Below, piece after piece: positions 1-8,707 of a DNA stretch of 64,000 nucleotides. The notes beneath the pieces are model-generated. The model saw nothing but the letters and a program-made list of their open reading frames with translations. It did no database searches and was not told the DNA's origin. The stretch is taken from the NCBI GenBank assembly GCA_031414805.1, contig JANOQJ010000021.1:25590-89589 (forward strand), in the 5' to 3' direction. A program made the position numbers and the translations under genes. How positions within the stretch are numbered: position 1 is the stretch's first letter; every line of letters begins with the position of its first letter. This stretch comes from JAAFIW01 sp031414805. Its GTDB lineage: Bacteria; Pseudomonadota; Gammaproteobacteria; Burkholderiales; Burkholderiaceae_C.

Positions 1-409
1 CTTTTTTGCTCAAGGTTGTGGTGTACACGTAGGTGGCTTCGGCCAGGCCCGTCATGGCTGCACGCACCGCAGCGCCATCAGGCACTTCAGAAAAACACAT
101 CACCACCCGTTTGACTGCTATGCCTTTAATAGCTGCTCCAGCAGCAAGTACGGCCTTTTTCACGTTTTTAGCTGATAAATCACCGGCTCCCACCAGCAGC
201 AACCGCTGGGCTTTACACACGCCGCTGGCGTACAGCTGCAGCAGCTTGCCGGGTTTGGACTCCCAGTCGCCGCTGACCAAAGCTGTGTTGATCAGCTCGG
301 ATAAGCCATCCTCACCAGGAGAAAATGCTTGGCCAACCACCACAATCAGGGCGTCGCAGGGCTGCTGCGCGGCACTGGAGATACCCAGCGGCTTGAGTTC
401 AAAGTTCAT
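1..409 (-). CDS. pepA: Leucyl aminopeptidase, N-terminal part (runs off left edge)
   Basis: Only the first ~136 codons of an M17 leucyl aminopeptidase lie in the window. The start is the ATG at 409-407 (MNFELKPLG). The visible part is the N-terminal alpha/beta domain, with the strand/loop LLLVGAGD typical of this family. The catalytic zinc domain lies outside the window. PepA is a cytosolic hexameric zinc exopeptidase. It is divergent from lptF, with only 10 bp between the two start codons, so the promoters must lie partly inside the opposing genes; pepA next to lptF is a common proteobacterial arrangement. Residues AGAAIKGIA are encoded by a degenerate copy of the interspersed repeat described elsewhere in this table. 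Confidence 0.85.
   Translation of the reverse strand, partial: MNFELKPLGISSAAQQPCDALIVVVGQAFSPGEDGLSELINTALVSGDWESKPGKLLQLYASGVCKAQRLLLVGAGDLSAKNVKKAVLAAGAAIKGIAVKRVVMCFSEVPDGAAVRAAMTGLAEATYVYTTTLSKK
115..153 (+). repeat. Family A repeat, degenerate copy inside pepA
   Basis: The core TAGCTGCTCCAGCA is a two-base variant of TAGCTGCTTGAGCA, preceded by an AT-rich arm ending in TTTAA. It is in frame with pepA on the minus strand and encodes A-A-G-A-A-I-K-G-I-A, the same frame used by the dapE, prmB, ligA and tupA copies. Confidence 0.5.
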
Positions 410-419
410 AATTGGCACG

Positions 420-1541
420 ATGTTATTCGATTCATCTGTTCGTAAAGAGCTGGCGCGCAGCTTTGGAGCCACCCTGGTGGTGCTGGTCACCATTGTGATG
501 ACCATGACCCTGATCCGCACCCTGGGTCAGGCCACCCGGGGCAGCGTGAACCCGCAGGAAATCCTCATGGTGATGGGCTACACGGTTTTGGGGTTTTTAC
601 CGCCCATTTTGAGTTTGAGCCTGTTTATCTCGATCGTCAGCAGCCTGTCGCGCATGTACAAGGACAGCGAAATGGTGATCTGGTTTTCCAGCGGGCGGGG
701 ACTCACGGCGTTTGTAGGTCCGCTGTGGCGCTTCGCCTGGCCGGTGTTGGTGGCGATTGCGGTTTTGTCGCTGCTGGTGTGGCCCTGGTCGAACCAGCAG
801 ACGCAGGATTTGAAGGACCGCTACGGTCAGCGTGGTGACCTGGAACGCGTGGCGCCAGGCCAATTTCAAGAGTCCTCCAGCGGCAAGCGCGTGTTTTTCC
901 TGGACAAAGACTCGCCTGACAACAAATCGGGCAACAACATCTTCATCTCGTCCATTGAAGGCGGCAAAGAAACCGTGACTTCGGCACGCACTGGGCAGGT
1001 GGTTGTGCAGGGCGACAGCCAATACCTGTTGCTCAAAAACGGGCAGCGCCTGGAAGGCAATGTGCGTGGCAACGAGCTGAAAATCAGTGAGTTTGAGGAA
1101 TACGGCAACCGCATTGGCGCTGGTGCAGCGGTGGTGGCAGAAGCCGCGCCCGCCAAGGCACGCAGCACCTTCACACTGCTCACCGTGCCCACCCCCTTGC
1201 ATTTGGGCGAGCTGGCCTGGCGCATGGGTCTGGCACTGGCCGCCGTGAACTTTGTGCTGATTGCCCTGTGCGTGCCCGGCGGCTCGGCGCGGGTCGGGCG
1301 CAGCGGCAACCTGGTGTTTGCGCTGTTTGCGTTTGTGACTTACTACAACGTGCTGAATGTGGGGCAAAACTGGATTGCCAGCGGACGGTCCAGTTTTGCG
1401 CTGTTTTCGCTGGCCCTGCACGGCGGTGTTTTGCTGTTTGCTTTGTTGTGGCTAGCCAAGCGGCATAACAACTGGACCTTGCGCTCGCTGCTGCGCCGCG
1501 CCCCGCCTGAACCAGCGCTCACCGTCCGGGCTGCTGCGTGA
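420..1541 (+). CDS. lptF: LPS export ABC transporter permease LptF
   Basis: A 373-residue YjgP/YjgQ-family inner-membrane permease. With LptG and the LptB ATPase, LptF extracts lipopolysaccharide from the outer leaflet of the inner membrane and passes it to LptC/A/D. The start is ATG 420 (MLFDSSVRKELARSF); the open frame extends further left but overlaps pepA. The expected architecture is visible: two membrane segments near the N-terminus (VVLVTIVMTMTLI; a second around GFLPPILSLSLFISIV), a third, a large periplasmic beta-jellyroll region of about 150 residues, then three C-terminal membrane segments. The stop overlaps the lptG start (GTGA), so translation is probably coupled. Confidence 0.93.
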   Translation: MLFDSSVRKELARSFGATLVVLVTIVMTMTLIRTLGQATRGSVNPQEILMVMGYTVLGFLPPILSLSLFISIVSSLSRMYKDSEMVIWFSSGRGLTAFVGPLWRFAWPVLVAIAVLSLLVWPWSNQQTQDLKDRYGQRGDLERVAPGQFQESSSGKRVFFLDKDSPDNKSGNNIFISSIEGGKETVTSARTGQVVVQGDSQYLLLKNGQRLEGNVRGNELKISEFEEYGNRIGAGAAVVAEAAPAKARSTFTLLTVPTPLHLGELAWRMGLALAAVNFVLIALCVPGGSARVGRSGNLVFALFAFVTYYNVLNVGQNWIASGRSSFALFSLALHGGVLLFALLWLAKRHNNWTLRSLLRRAPPEPALTVRAAA

Positions 1542-2692
1542 AAACAATTCGCCGATTGATTTACAGCGAAGTGCTGTCCGCCGTGTTGTTTGTCACCTTG
1601 GGTTTCATTGCCCTCTTTTTCTTTTTTGACTTTGTGGACGACTTGCCCAACGTAGGCCGTGACGCCTATCGCTTGAGCCACAGCCTGGCCTACGTCTCGC
1701 TGTTGGTCCCTAGCCATTTGTACGAATTGCTGCCGATTACGGTGCTGATTGGCACCATTTTCGTGATGGCGCGCATGGCCCAAAGCTCGGAATTCACCAT
1801 CTTGCGCACCAGCGGCCTGGGGCCTTGGCGGGCGTTGCGCAGCCTGCTGGTGCTGGGTGCCGCGTTTGTCGCCTTCACGTTTGCGGTCGGCGACTACCTG
1901 GCGCCGCTGGCTGACCGAAACGCGCAGCTGCTCAAAGCACGTTTTCAGGGCCGCATCAGCGTGGGGCAAACGGGTGCTTGGCTAAAAGAAAAACAGGCAG
2001 ACCGCTCCTACGCTGTGAATATTGCCGCCCTGACACCCGATGGGCAGATGCGGGGTGTGCGCATTTTTGAGTTCGATGCCAAGGGTTTTTTGCTTTCGCT
2101 GACACAGGCGGCCACCGGACAGTTTTCCAGCGGGGCTGGCGCGCCGGGCAATGTGTGGGTGTTGGGTCAGGTGGAGCGCACGCTCTTCACGGTGCCTGCT
2201 GAATACACCGCGGAGTCCAAAGCGCCCGGCGAAGCGGCAGCGAGCGCCAGCGCCAGGGTGCAGCGCCTGCAAACGACGACGGTGGCCTGGCCCACGGACA
2301 TCACGCCCGAAATGGTGTCAGTTGCCCTGCTAAAACCCGAACGCATGGCTACGCTGGACCTGTTTGACTACATCCAGCACCTCGAAGCCAATGGGCAGAC
2401 TTCGCAGCGCTACGAAATCGAGTTCTGGCGCAAGGTGTTTTACCCCTTGAGTTGCCTGGTGATGGTGGTGCTGGCGCTGCCCTTTGCTTACCTGCACTTT
2501 CGAAGTGGCGGCATCACCAGCTACATGTTCGGCGGTGTTCTGGTGGGCATCAGTTTTTTCTTGCTGAACAACGTGTTTGGCTACATCGGCAACCTCAATG
2601 CCTGGTGGCCCTGGCTCACCGCCGCTGCGCCGGGCTTGATTTACTCGCTGCTGTCGCTGGGCGCTTTCAGTTGGCTGGTTTTAAGGCAATAA
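1538..2692 (+). CDS. lptG: LPS export ABC transporter permease LptG
   Basis: A 384-residue partner of LptF with the same fold: N-terminal membrane segments (LFVTLGFIALFFFFDFVDD), a periplasmic jellyroll domain, and C-terminal membrane segments beginning at FYPLSCLVMVVLALPFAYL. The start is GTG 1538, overlapping the lptF stop by 4 bp. LptG contributes one half of the LPS translocation path. It ends 4 bp before cbiX, so the LPS genes and the sulfur-metabolism genes downstream form one closely packed transcription block. Confidence 0.93.
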   Translation: MKTIRRLIYSEVLSAVLFVTLGFIALFFFFDFVDDLPNVGRDAYRLSHSLAYVSLLVPSHLYELLPITVLIGTIFVMARMAQSSEFTILRTSGLGPWRALRSLLVLGAAFVAFTFAVGDYLAPLADRNAQLLKARFQGRISVGQTGAWLKEKQADRSYAVNIAALTPDGQMRGVRIFEFDAKGFLLSLTQAATGQFSSGAGAPGNVWVLGQVERTLFTVPAEYTAESKAPGEAAASASARVQRLQTTTVAWPTDITPEMVSVALLKPERMATLDLFDYIQHLEANGQTSQRYEIEFWRKVFYPLSCLVMVVLALPFAYLHFRSGGITSYMFGGVLVGISFFLLNNVFGYIGNLNAWWPWLTAAAPGLIYSLLSLGAFSWLVLRQ

Positions 2693-2696
2693 GAAC

Positions 2697-3080
2697 ATGA
2701 ACGACAGCAATATGAACGAACCTTGTGATGCAGTCATTCTGTTTGGCCACGGCTCGCGCGATCCGCTCTGGCGGTTACCCATTGAGGCGGTCGCTACGCG
2801 CGCCGCGCTGGCCAACCCAGAGCGCCCGGTTCGGTGCGCCTACCTGGAACTGACGACTCCTGATTTGCCTACGGTTGCTGCTGAATTGATAGCTGCTGGA
2901 GCACATTCCATCAGGGTGATACCCATGTTTTTAGGTAAAGGCCGACATGCCCGAGAAGACCTGCCAGCGCTGATGGATGCCTTGCAATTGGCTCACCCCA
3001 CCGTGCGTTTTGACCTGCGCCCGTCTGTTGGCGAAGACGATCGGGTGCTGGCGCTTCTCACACAGATGGCGCTGGAATGA
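2697..3080 (+). CDS. cbiX: CbiX-type sirohydrochlorin chelatase
   Basis: A 127-residue short CbiX protein. The metal-binding histidine is in LFGHGSRDP near the N-terminus, and the second conserved patch is VIPMFLGKGRHAREDLP. Small CbiX proteins insert Fe2+ or Co2+ into sirohydrochlorin; next to cysB, siroheme supply for sulfite reductase is the likely role (inference). The start is ATG 2697; an in-frame ATG at 2712 is an alternative. The stop overlaps the cysB start as ATGA. The residues ELIAAGAHS are encoded by a family A repeat copy in which the in-frame TGA of the consensus has become GGA. Confidence 0.85.
   Translation: MNDSNMNEPCDAVILFGHGSRDPLWRLPIEAVATRAALANPERPVRCAYLELTTPDLPTVAAELIAAGAHSIRVIPMFLGKGRHAREDLPALMDALQLAHPTVRFDLRPSVGEDDRVLALLTQMALE
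2882..2920 (+). repeat. Family A repeat copy inside cbiX
   Basis: TTGATAGCTGCTGGAGCA followed by a CATCAGGGT arm that matches the consensus (ATTCATAAGGGCT) loosely. It is read on the sense strand of cbiX. The consensus TTGAGCA would place a TGA stop in this frame; here it reads GGA. Confidence 0.6.
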
Positions 3081-4021
3081 ATCTCCACCAGTTTCGCTTC
3101 GTGCAGGAAGCCGCTCGCCGCGGCTTGAACCTGACCGAAGCGGCCAAGGCACTCAACACCTCGCAGCCCGGTGTGTCCAAGGCCATCATCGAACTGGAAG
3201 AAGAGCTGGGCATCGACATATTTGCCCGGCATGGCAAGCGCTTGAAACGCATCACCGAGCCGGGTGAGCATGTGCTGAAAAGCATTGAAATCATCATGGG
3301 CGAGATCAGCAACCTCAAGCGCATTGGCGAGCAGTACAGCGCGCAAGACAGCGGCACCCTGTCGATTGCCACCACCCACACCCAGGCCCGCTACGTGCTG
3401 CCGCCGCATGTGGCCAAACTGCGCGAGGCCTACCCCAAAGTCAACGTCAGCCTGCACCAGGGCGCACCGGACCAAGTGGCACGCATGGTGCTGGATGAGG
3501 TGGCCGAAATCGGTATTGCCACGGAATCGCTGGCTGCCTACGAAGGTCTGGTCACCCTGCCCTGCTACGAATGGCAGCATGTGCTGGTGCTGCCCAGCAG
3601 CCATCCGCTCCTGAAACAAGAGCACATCAGCCTGGCTGATATTGCACTGGAGCCGGTTATTACCTATCACCCGTCGTTTACAGGCCGTACCCGCATCGAT
3701 GCGGCCTTTGCCGCCAAAAAGCTGGCTCCGCGCATCGCGCTGGAAGCCATTGATTCGGACGTGATCAAAACCTATGTACGGCTGGGTCTTGGCGTGGGTA
3801 TCGTGGCTGAAATGGCGGTGCGCGATGAACTGGCAGCGCCGGGTGACCTGGTGGTGCGTCCTGCGGGCCATTTGTTTGGCCATAACCTGGCCCGCGTGGC
3901 TTTCAAGCGCGGCGCGTATCTGCGCAACTTCGTCTACAAATTTGCCGAGCTCATCAGTGACCGGCTGGACCGCAAACTGATTGGCAAGGCCATGAGTGGG
4001 CGCGAAGGAGACTGGGAGTAA
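3077..4021 (+). CDS. cysB: LysR-family sulfur regulator CysB
   Basis: A 314-residue LysR-type regulator with an N-terminal winged helix-turn-helix (LTEAAKALNTSQPGVSKAI) and a periplasmic-binding-like effector domain. The opening MNLHQFRFVQEAARRGLNLT and the stretch IATTHTQARYVLPP are characteristic of CysB/Cbl. CysB activates sulfate assimilation genes in response to O-acetylserine or N-acetylserine. The start ATG overlaps the cbiX stop; its own stop overlaps the next gene's ATG (TAATG). The position between a siroheme chelatase and a methionine-type aminotransferase fits a sulfur theme. Confidence 0.92.
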   Translation: MNLHQFRFVQEAARRGLNLTEAAKALNTSQPGVSKAIIELEEELGIDIFARHGKRLKRITEPGEHVLKSIEIIMGEISNLKRIGEQYSAQDSGTLSIATTHTQARYVLPPHVAKLREAYPKVNVSLHQGAPDQVARMVLDEVAEIGIATESLAAYEGLVTLPCYEWQHVLVLPSSHPLLKQEHISLADIALEPVITYHPSFTGRTRIDAAFAAKKLAPRIALEAIDSDVIKTYVRLGLGVGIVAEMAVRDELAAPGDLVVRPAGHLFGHNLARVAFKRGAYLRNFVYKFAELISDRLDRKLIGKAMSGREGDWE

Positions 4022-7000
4022 TGCGCGAAGCACCAATCGCTCCGCCAGCGCCGGCTGATCCGCCAGCAGGTGGCACGTGGTCGCTGCGGTTTTTGTTGGT
4101 CATCAGCCTGCTGCTGTTTTCGTTGATGCCCGCGGCTGTGGTGGGTGGCCTGATGTACCGCAGCAATGTGCAAAGTGTCGACGAGTTGTCTGAAAAAATC
4201 ATGCGTGATGTGGCCTTGCGGGTGCAGGGCGAGACTGAAAACCACCTGGAGCAGGTGAACTCGCTGCTCAATGCCCTGTTGCCTGCACAGTTCAATCCGG
4301 CGCAGCTGAGCAGCGCCGCCCAGCTGCTGACGCAGCCCCAGGCGTTCGAGCAGCTGGCTTTCCGGCTGACGCGCATGTCTGCGAACGTGTCGTTTCTGTA
4401 TTTCGGCAATGCGCAGGGCGCGTTTTTGGGGGTTCAAAAAGAGCTGGACGACCCGCTGCAGCGCAGCAAAATCCACGAACGCACCACAGGAGCCGGTCGC
4501 AACTACTTTCTGGCCACGCAGCCAGGCGACCGCAGTACCCCGTTGCCGCCAGAGACCAAAACCTACGAGCCGCGCCAGCGCCCGTGGTACCTGGCTGCCG
4601 TAGAAAAAAAGAACCGGGTGTTCTCCAGCGTTTACCCGTCGGCGTCGTCCGGGCAACTGCTCATCACGCTGGCCCAGCCGGTGGTGCAGCCAGACGGTTC
4701 GGTACCTGGTGTGTTTGCGGTTGACCTGTTCCTGAAGCGCCTGGATGATTTGCTCAAAGCACAAACCATCAGCCAGCAGGGTGCCGCCATGCTGTTGGAT
4801 GAAGAAGGGTATTTGCTGGCAACGTCCGTCGCAGAGCCGCTGTTTTCAGCCCAAGGCAATGGCTGGAAGCGCCACCGTACGTCGGACGTGCGCGACCCGG
4901 CCCTTGCGTCTGCTCACCAAGCCATCGTCCATGTGATGGGGCAGCCCGGCAACCTGGCGGCGCAGCGCACGGTGATGCAGCGCCGGGTGGTGCTGCCGAA
5001 GGGTGAAACCCAGCTGATCGTGATGCGTCCGTTTGGTGAAAACCTCGGCCTGAAGTGGACCTTGATCGTGGCGGCACCCGAAAGCGACTTTTCCGCCGAG
5101 CGCCAGCGGGCTATCACCCGATCGGTGTACGCCATGCTCGCGGTGTTACTGCTTGGCGCGCTGGTGGCAGCTGCATTCGCACTGCATCTGAGCGCCCAGT
5201 TCGGGCAACTGCGCCAGGCTGCGTTGCGGATAGGCCGGGGACAAATGCCGCAAACGGCGTCACGCTCGCACATTACCGAGGTACGTGTTTTGTCAGCTGC
5301 GCTGGATGCCAGTGCGCAGGAAATTTTGCAAAATCGCGCAGCCATTCAGGCACAAACCCAGGAATTGAATGACGCCAACGCCAACCTGGAAGTGCGGGTG
5401 GCTCAGCGTACCGCCGAGCTGCAAGCGTCGCGGGAAGAGGCACTGGCGGCAGCCCGCGCCAAAGCCACGTTTCTGGCCACCATGAGCCACGAAATCCGTA
5501 CCCCGCTCAGTGGCGTGGTGGGCATGACCACCTTGCTGGCCGACACGCCGCTGAACGCTGAGCAAAGCGACTACCTGCACACCATGCGGGTATCCAGCGA
5601 CCAGCTGCTGGGGGTGGTGGACGACATCCTGGATTTTTCAAAGATTGAATCGGGCAAGCTCGATCTGGAAAACGAGCGCTTGAGCGTGCGTGCCACGGTC
5701 GAAGAAGCCATCGAAATTGCCGCTGCCCGCGCCCGCGAAAAAGGGCTGGACCTGCTGGTAGACATTCAGGACAACGTGCCGCGCTGGGTCAGCGGCGATG
5801 TGACCCGCCTGCGCCAGGTGTTGTTGAACTACCTGAACAACGCCATCAAGTTCACCGAGCGAGGGCAGGTGGTGGTGTCGGTGGAGCTGCAGCGCGAGCT
5901 GCCGGGGGGCGACGCTGTGGTGTTACTCTTTCGGGTGGACGACACCGGCATTGGCATACCGCTGGACCGGCAGGAAGCCTTGTTTGAATCCTTCTCGCAA
6001 GTCGATGCGTCCACCACGCGGCGCTACGGGGGCACCGGTCTGGGTCTGGCAATCTGCAAGCGCCTGGCGCACTTGATGGGCGGTGCGGTAGGCATGGAAT
6101 CTGTACCCGGCGTGGGTTCGCGCTTCTGGTTTACGGCCCGTCTGGATCTGGCTACCGCACCCGAACCCTCGCCTTCATCTGTGTTTGGCAAAGCCAACCT
6201 GGTGGGCAAAACCGCACTGGTGCTAGACGACACGGCGCTGCACCTGCGCATTCTGGACAAACAACTCAAACGATGGGGCATGACGGTGGCGCTGTTTGGC
6301 GATGCCAAGCCCGCGCTGGCTTGGCTAGCCACCCACCCAGTGGACATGGTCATCACCGATATGCACATGCCCGACATGGACGGGTTGGCGTTTGGCAACG
6401 CGGTGCGCGCGCTGTACCCGCAAGTACACCTGCTGCTGGTGACTTCCGGCAACATGCCGTCAGGCACAGCCGCAGCCGTGTTCAACGCCCGTTTGCTCAA
6501 GCCCTATCGCCAGGCGCAGTTGTTTGACGCGCTGACCCAAGATGAGAACGCCCCTTCCGCGCCGGCAGTGCCGCTGTTGCCGGTCGCCAAAAACCAGCGC
6601 GTGCTGGTGGCCGATGACAACTTGGTAAACCTGAAAGTGGCCAACTTCATGCTGACCAAGCTGGGTTACAACATCGACACGGCCATGAATGGCCGTGAAG
6701 CGGTGGATAAAGTCGCGCAAGCCTTGCTGCCGGGTGCCACGCCGTACGCCGCCGTTCTGATGGATGTGAACATGCCCGTGCTGGACGGCATTCGCGCCAG
6801 CCTGCAAATTGCACAGGCCCATGGTCCGTTGGCCCCACCGGTTTGGGCGCTCACGGCATCCGTGCTGGCCGAAGACCGCCAGCGCTACCGCGAAGCCGGC
6901 ATGTTGGGTCCTTTGGCCAAACCCCTGCATATTGACGAACTGGCCCAGGCACTGGCCAATCCGATGGTGACCAGCCCGTCATCGACTGACTCGCTGTTAC

Positions 7001-7455
7001 CCAACCCCACGTTTGCCAACCCCACGTTCGCCAACCTGACCCGCGCACTCGAGCCCTCACACACCGACAAGGCCCACATGGTTGATTGGGACCGCCTGGC
7101 CCAGTTTGCCGAATTTGACGATGATGGTGGCACCCTGGTGCGCAACGTGGTGGGTTTGTTTGTGGCCGAGCTGCCCGCCCGCCTGGCCGCCCTGCGCGCT
7201 GCGGCAGACGCGCATGACGTGCAAGCCCTGTCGCTGGCGGCACACGCTTTGAAGGGCGCTGCTTCCAACGTGGGTGCCAGCGCCATCGCGCAGGCCTGTT
7301 TTGTGCTGGAGCAAGCGTGCAAAAACGAGCAATGGCCCAGCGAAGCGCACCAACAAGTGCGGGGCATCGAAGCGCTGGGCCCCAACACACACCGCGCATT
7401 CACCCATTGGTTGAAAGACGCTTCAGCGCCACCCATCACCCCGCCCAGCCCATGA
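4021..7455 (+). CDS. Hybrid sensor histidine kinase (Cache-HAMP-HisKA-HATPase-REC-REC-Hpt)
   Basis: A 1144-residue membrane-bound phosphorelay protein. Membrane segment at ~21-44, periplasmic double-Cache-like sensor at ~45-365, second membrane segment at ~366-388, then HAMP and a coiled coil. The phosphoacceptor is H490 (TMSHEIRTPLSG). The ATPase N box is NYLNNAIKFT, followed by DDTGIGIP and GGTGLGLAI. Two receivers follow, with D780 (ITDMHMPDMDG) and D915 (LMDVNMPVLDG), then a C-terminal Hpt domain with H1075 (HALKGAASNVGA). This is a complete BarA-like relay, but no output regulator is adjacent. It overlaps cysB at its start and the aminotransferase at its end, so it is co-translated with sulfur genes; the signal sensed is unknown. 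Confidence 0.93.
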   Translation: MREAPIAPPAPADPPAGGTWSLRFLLVISLLLFSLMPAAVVGGLMYRSNVQSVDELSEKIMRDVALRVQGETENHLEQVNSLLNALLPAQFNPAQLSSAAQLLTQPQAFEQLAFRLTRMSANVSFLYFGNAQGAFLGVQKELDDPLQRSKIHERTTGAGRNYFLATQPGDRSTPLPPETKTYEPRQRPWYLAAVEKKNRVFSSVYPSASSGQLLITLAQPVVQPDGSVPGVFAVDLFLKRLDDLLKAQTISQQGAAMLLDEEGYLLATSVAEPLFSAQGNGWKRHRTSDVRDPALASAHQAIVHVMGQPGNLAAQRTVMQRRVVLPKGETQLIVMRPFGENLGLKWTLIVAAPESDFSAERQRAITRSVYAMLAVLLLGALVAAAFALHLSAQFGQLRQAALRIGRGQMPQTASRSHITEVRVLSAALDASAQEILQNRAAIQAQTQELNDANANLEVRVAQRTAELQASREEALAAARAKATFLATMSHEIRTPLSGVVGMTTLLADTPLNAEQSDYLHTMRVSSDQLLGVVDDILDFSKIESGKLDLENERLSVRATVEEAIEIAAARAREKGLDLLVDIQDNVPRWVSGDVTRLRQVLLNYLNNAIKFTERGQVVVSVELQRELPGGDAVVLLFRVDDTGIGIPLDRQEALFESFSQVDASTTRRYGGTGLGLAICKRLAHLMGGAVGMESVPGVGSRFWFTARLDLATAPEPSPSSVFGKANLVGKTALVLDDTALHLRILDKQLKRWGMTVALFGDAKPALAWLATHPVDMVITDMHMPDMDGLAFGNAVRALYPQVHLLLVTSGNMPSGTAAAVFNARLLKPYRQAQLFDALTQDENAPSAPAVPLLPVAKNQRVLVADDNLVNLKVANFMLTKLGYNIDTAMNGREAVDKVAQALLPGATPYAAVLMDVNMPVLDGIRASLQIAQAHGPLAPPVWALTASVLAEDRQRYREAGMLGPLAKPLHIDELAQALANPMVTSPSSTDSLLPNPTFANPTFANLTRALEPSHTDKAHMVDWDRLAQFAEFDDDGGTLVRNVVGLFVAELPARLAALRAAADAHDVQALSLAAHALKGAASNVGASAIAQACFVLEQACKNEQWPSEAHQQVRGIEALGPNTHRAFTHWLKDASAPPITPPSP

Positions 7456-8642
7456 CCCTCCTAGCACGCACGCCCACGATTCAAACCAAGTTGCCCGCTG
7501 TTGGCACCACCATCTTCACCGTCATGTCGGGCCTGGCAGCGCAAGTGGGTGCGGTGAACTTGGGCCAGGGCTTTCCAGATTTCAACTGCGACCCGTTGTT
7601 GGTTCAAGCCGTCACCGAAGCGATGACAAACGGGCACAACCAGTACCCGCCCATGGCAGGCATACCCACTTTGCGCCAAGCCGTTGCTACAAAAATAGAA
7701 GCTGCCGGAATTGGCGTGGTTGGTGCCCGCCAATACGACCCCAATACCGAAATCACCATCACAGCCGGTGCCACGCAGGCCATCATCACCGCCATTCTGG
7801 CCGTGGTGCGCGCAGGCGACGAGGTGATCGTGCTGGAGCCCTGCTACGACAGCTACGTGCCCAACATCGAGCTGGCCGGTGGCACCGTGGTGCGGGTGCC
7901 TTTGACCCCCGGCAGCTTTCGCCCCGACATGCAAAAGATTGCGGCCGCCATCACCCCGAAGACCCGCGCCATCCTCATTAACAGCCCGCACAACCCGTCT
8001 GCCACCGTTTGGTCAGATGCCGACATGCTGGCCCTGCAAGCCCTTTTGGCCCCTACCGATGTGCTGCTGATTAGCGACGAGGTCTATGAGCACATGGTGT
8101 TTGACGAAAAGCGCCACAACAGTGCTGCGCTCTACCCGGGCCTTGCCGCACGCGCCTTCATCGTCAGCAGTTTCGGCAAGACTTTTCACGTGACGGGCTG
8201 GAAAGTGGGCTACGTGGCCGCGCCCGCCACGCTCACCGCTGAATTTCGCAAGGTGCACCAGTTCAACGTGTTCACCGTCAACACCCACATGCAGCACGCT
8301 CTGGCCAGCTACCTGGCCAACCCCGCGCCCTACCAGGAACTGCCAGCTTTTTACCAACGCAAACGCGACCTGTTTCGCGCCGGCCTGGCACAAACCCGCT
8401 TCAAGCTGCTGCCCAGCGAAGGCAGCTACTTTCAGTGCGTAGACATCAGCGAGCTGGGCGTTGCCGAGCGCGATTTGCCCGAAGCCGACTTCTGCCAGTG
8501 GCTCACCCGCGAAGTGGGCGTGGCAGCCATTCCGTTGTCGGCGTTTTACGGTGACGGGTTTGACCAGAAGGTGGTGCGGTTTTGCTTTGCCAAGCAGGAC
8601 GAGACCTTGAATCTGGCGCTGGGGCGACTTGCTCGTCTGTGA
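7452..8642 (+). CDS. PLP-dependent aminotransferase, YbdL-like (methionine/aromatic type)
   Basis: A 396-residue class I/II fold-type I aminotransferase. The start is ATG 7452, overlapping the kinase stop (ATGA). The N-terminal NLGQGFPDF, the SPHNPS loop and the PLP-lysine motif SSFGKTFHVTGWKVGY match the YbdL/kynurenine aminotransferase group, which transaminates methionine with glutamine-derived or 2-oxo acid partners. A role in methionine salvage would fit the cysB context, but the substrate is inference. An AT-rich stretch at 7685-7708 (encoding KIEAAG) weakly resembles a decayed family A repeat. Confidence 0.85.
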   Translation: MTLLARTPTIQTKLPAVGTTIFTVMSGLAAQVGAVNLGQGFPDFNCDPLLVQAVTEAMTNGHNQYPPMAGIPTLRQAVATKIEAAGIGVVGARQYDPNTEITITAGATQAIITAILAVVRAGDEVIVLEPCYDSYVPNIELAGGTVVRVPLTPGSFRPDMQKIAAAITPKTRAILINSPHNPSATVWSDADMLALQALLAPTDVLLISDEVYEHMVFDEKRHNSAALYPGLAARAFIVSSFGKTFHVTGWKVGYVAAPATLTAEFRKVHQFNVFTVNTHMQHALASYLANPAPYQELPAFYQRKRDLFRAGLAQTRFKLLPSEGSYFQCVDISELGVAERDLPEADFCQWLTREVGVAAIPLSAFYGDGFDQKVVRFCFAKQDETLNLALGRLARL

Positions 8643-8644
8643 GA

Positions 8645-8707
8645 ATGCTACTTATTTGATAGCTGCTTGAGCAGTATTCATAAGGGCTGTTGGCTATTTT
8701 TGTTTAA
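8645..8707 (+). repeat. Family A repeat, full-length copy
   Basis: A nearly perfect copy: GCTACTTATTTGATAGCTGCTTGAGCA, then GTATTCATAAGGGCTG and an arm ending TTTTTGTTTAAA. It lies between two convergent genes and supplies the stop codon and last ~8 codons of the PIN toxin gene on the other strand. Confidence 0.9.

Noticed and set aside
33..419. N-terminal extension of lptF to position 33
   Set aside because: The extension is antisense to pepA, which gives a convincing protein; LptF proteins begin at the MLFDSS position.
7685..7708. Family A copy inside the aminotransferase gene
   Set aside because: TTGCTACAAAAATAGAAGCTGC is suggestive, but the central TTGAGCA and the downstream arm are absent.
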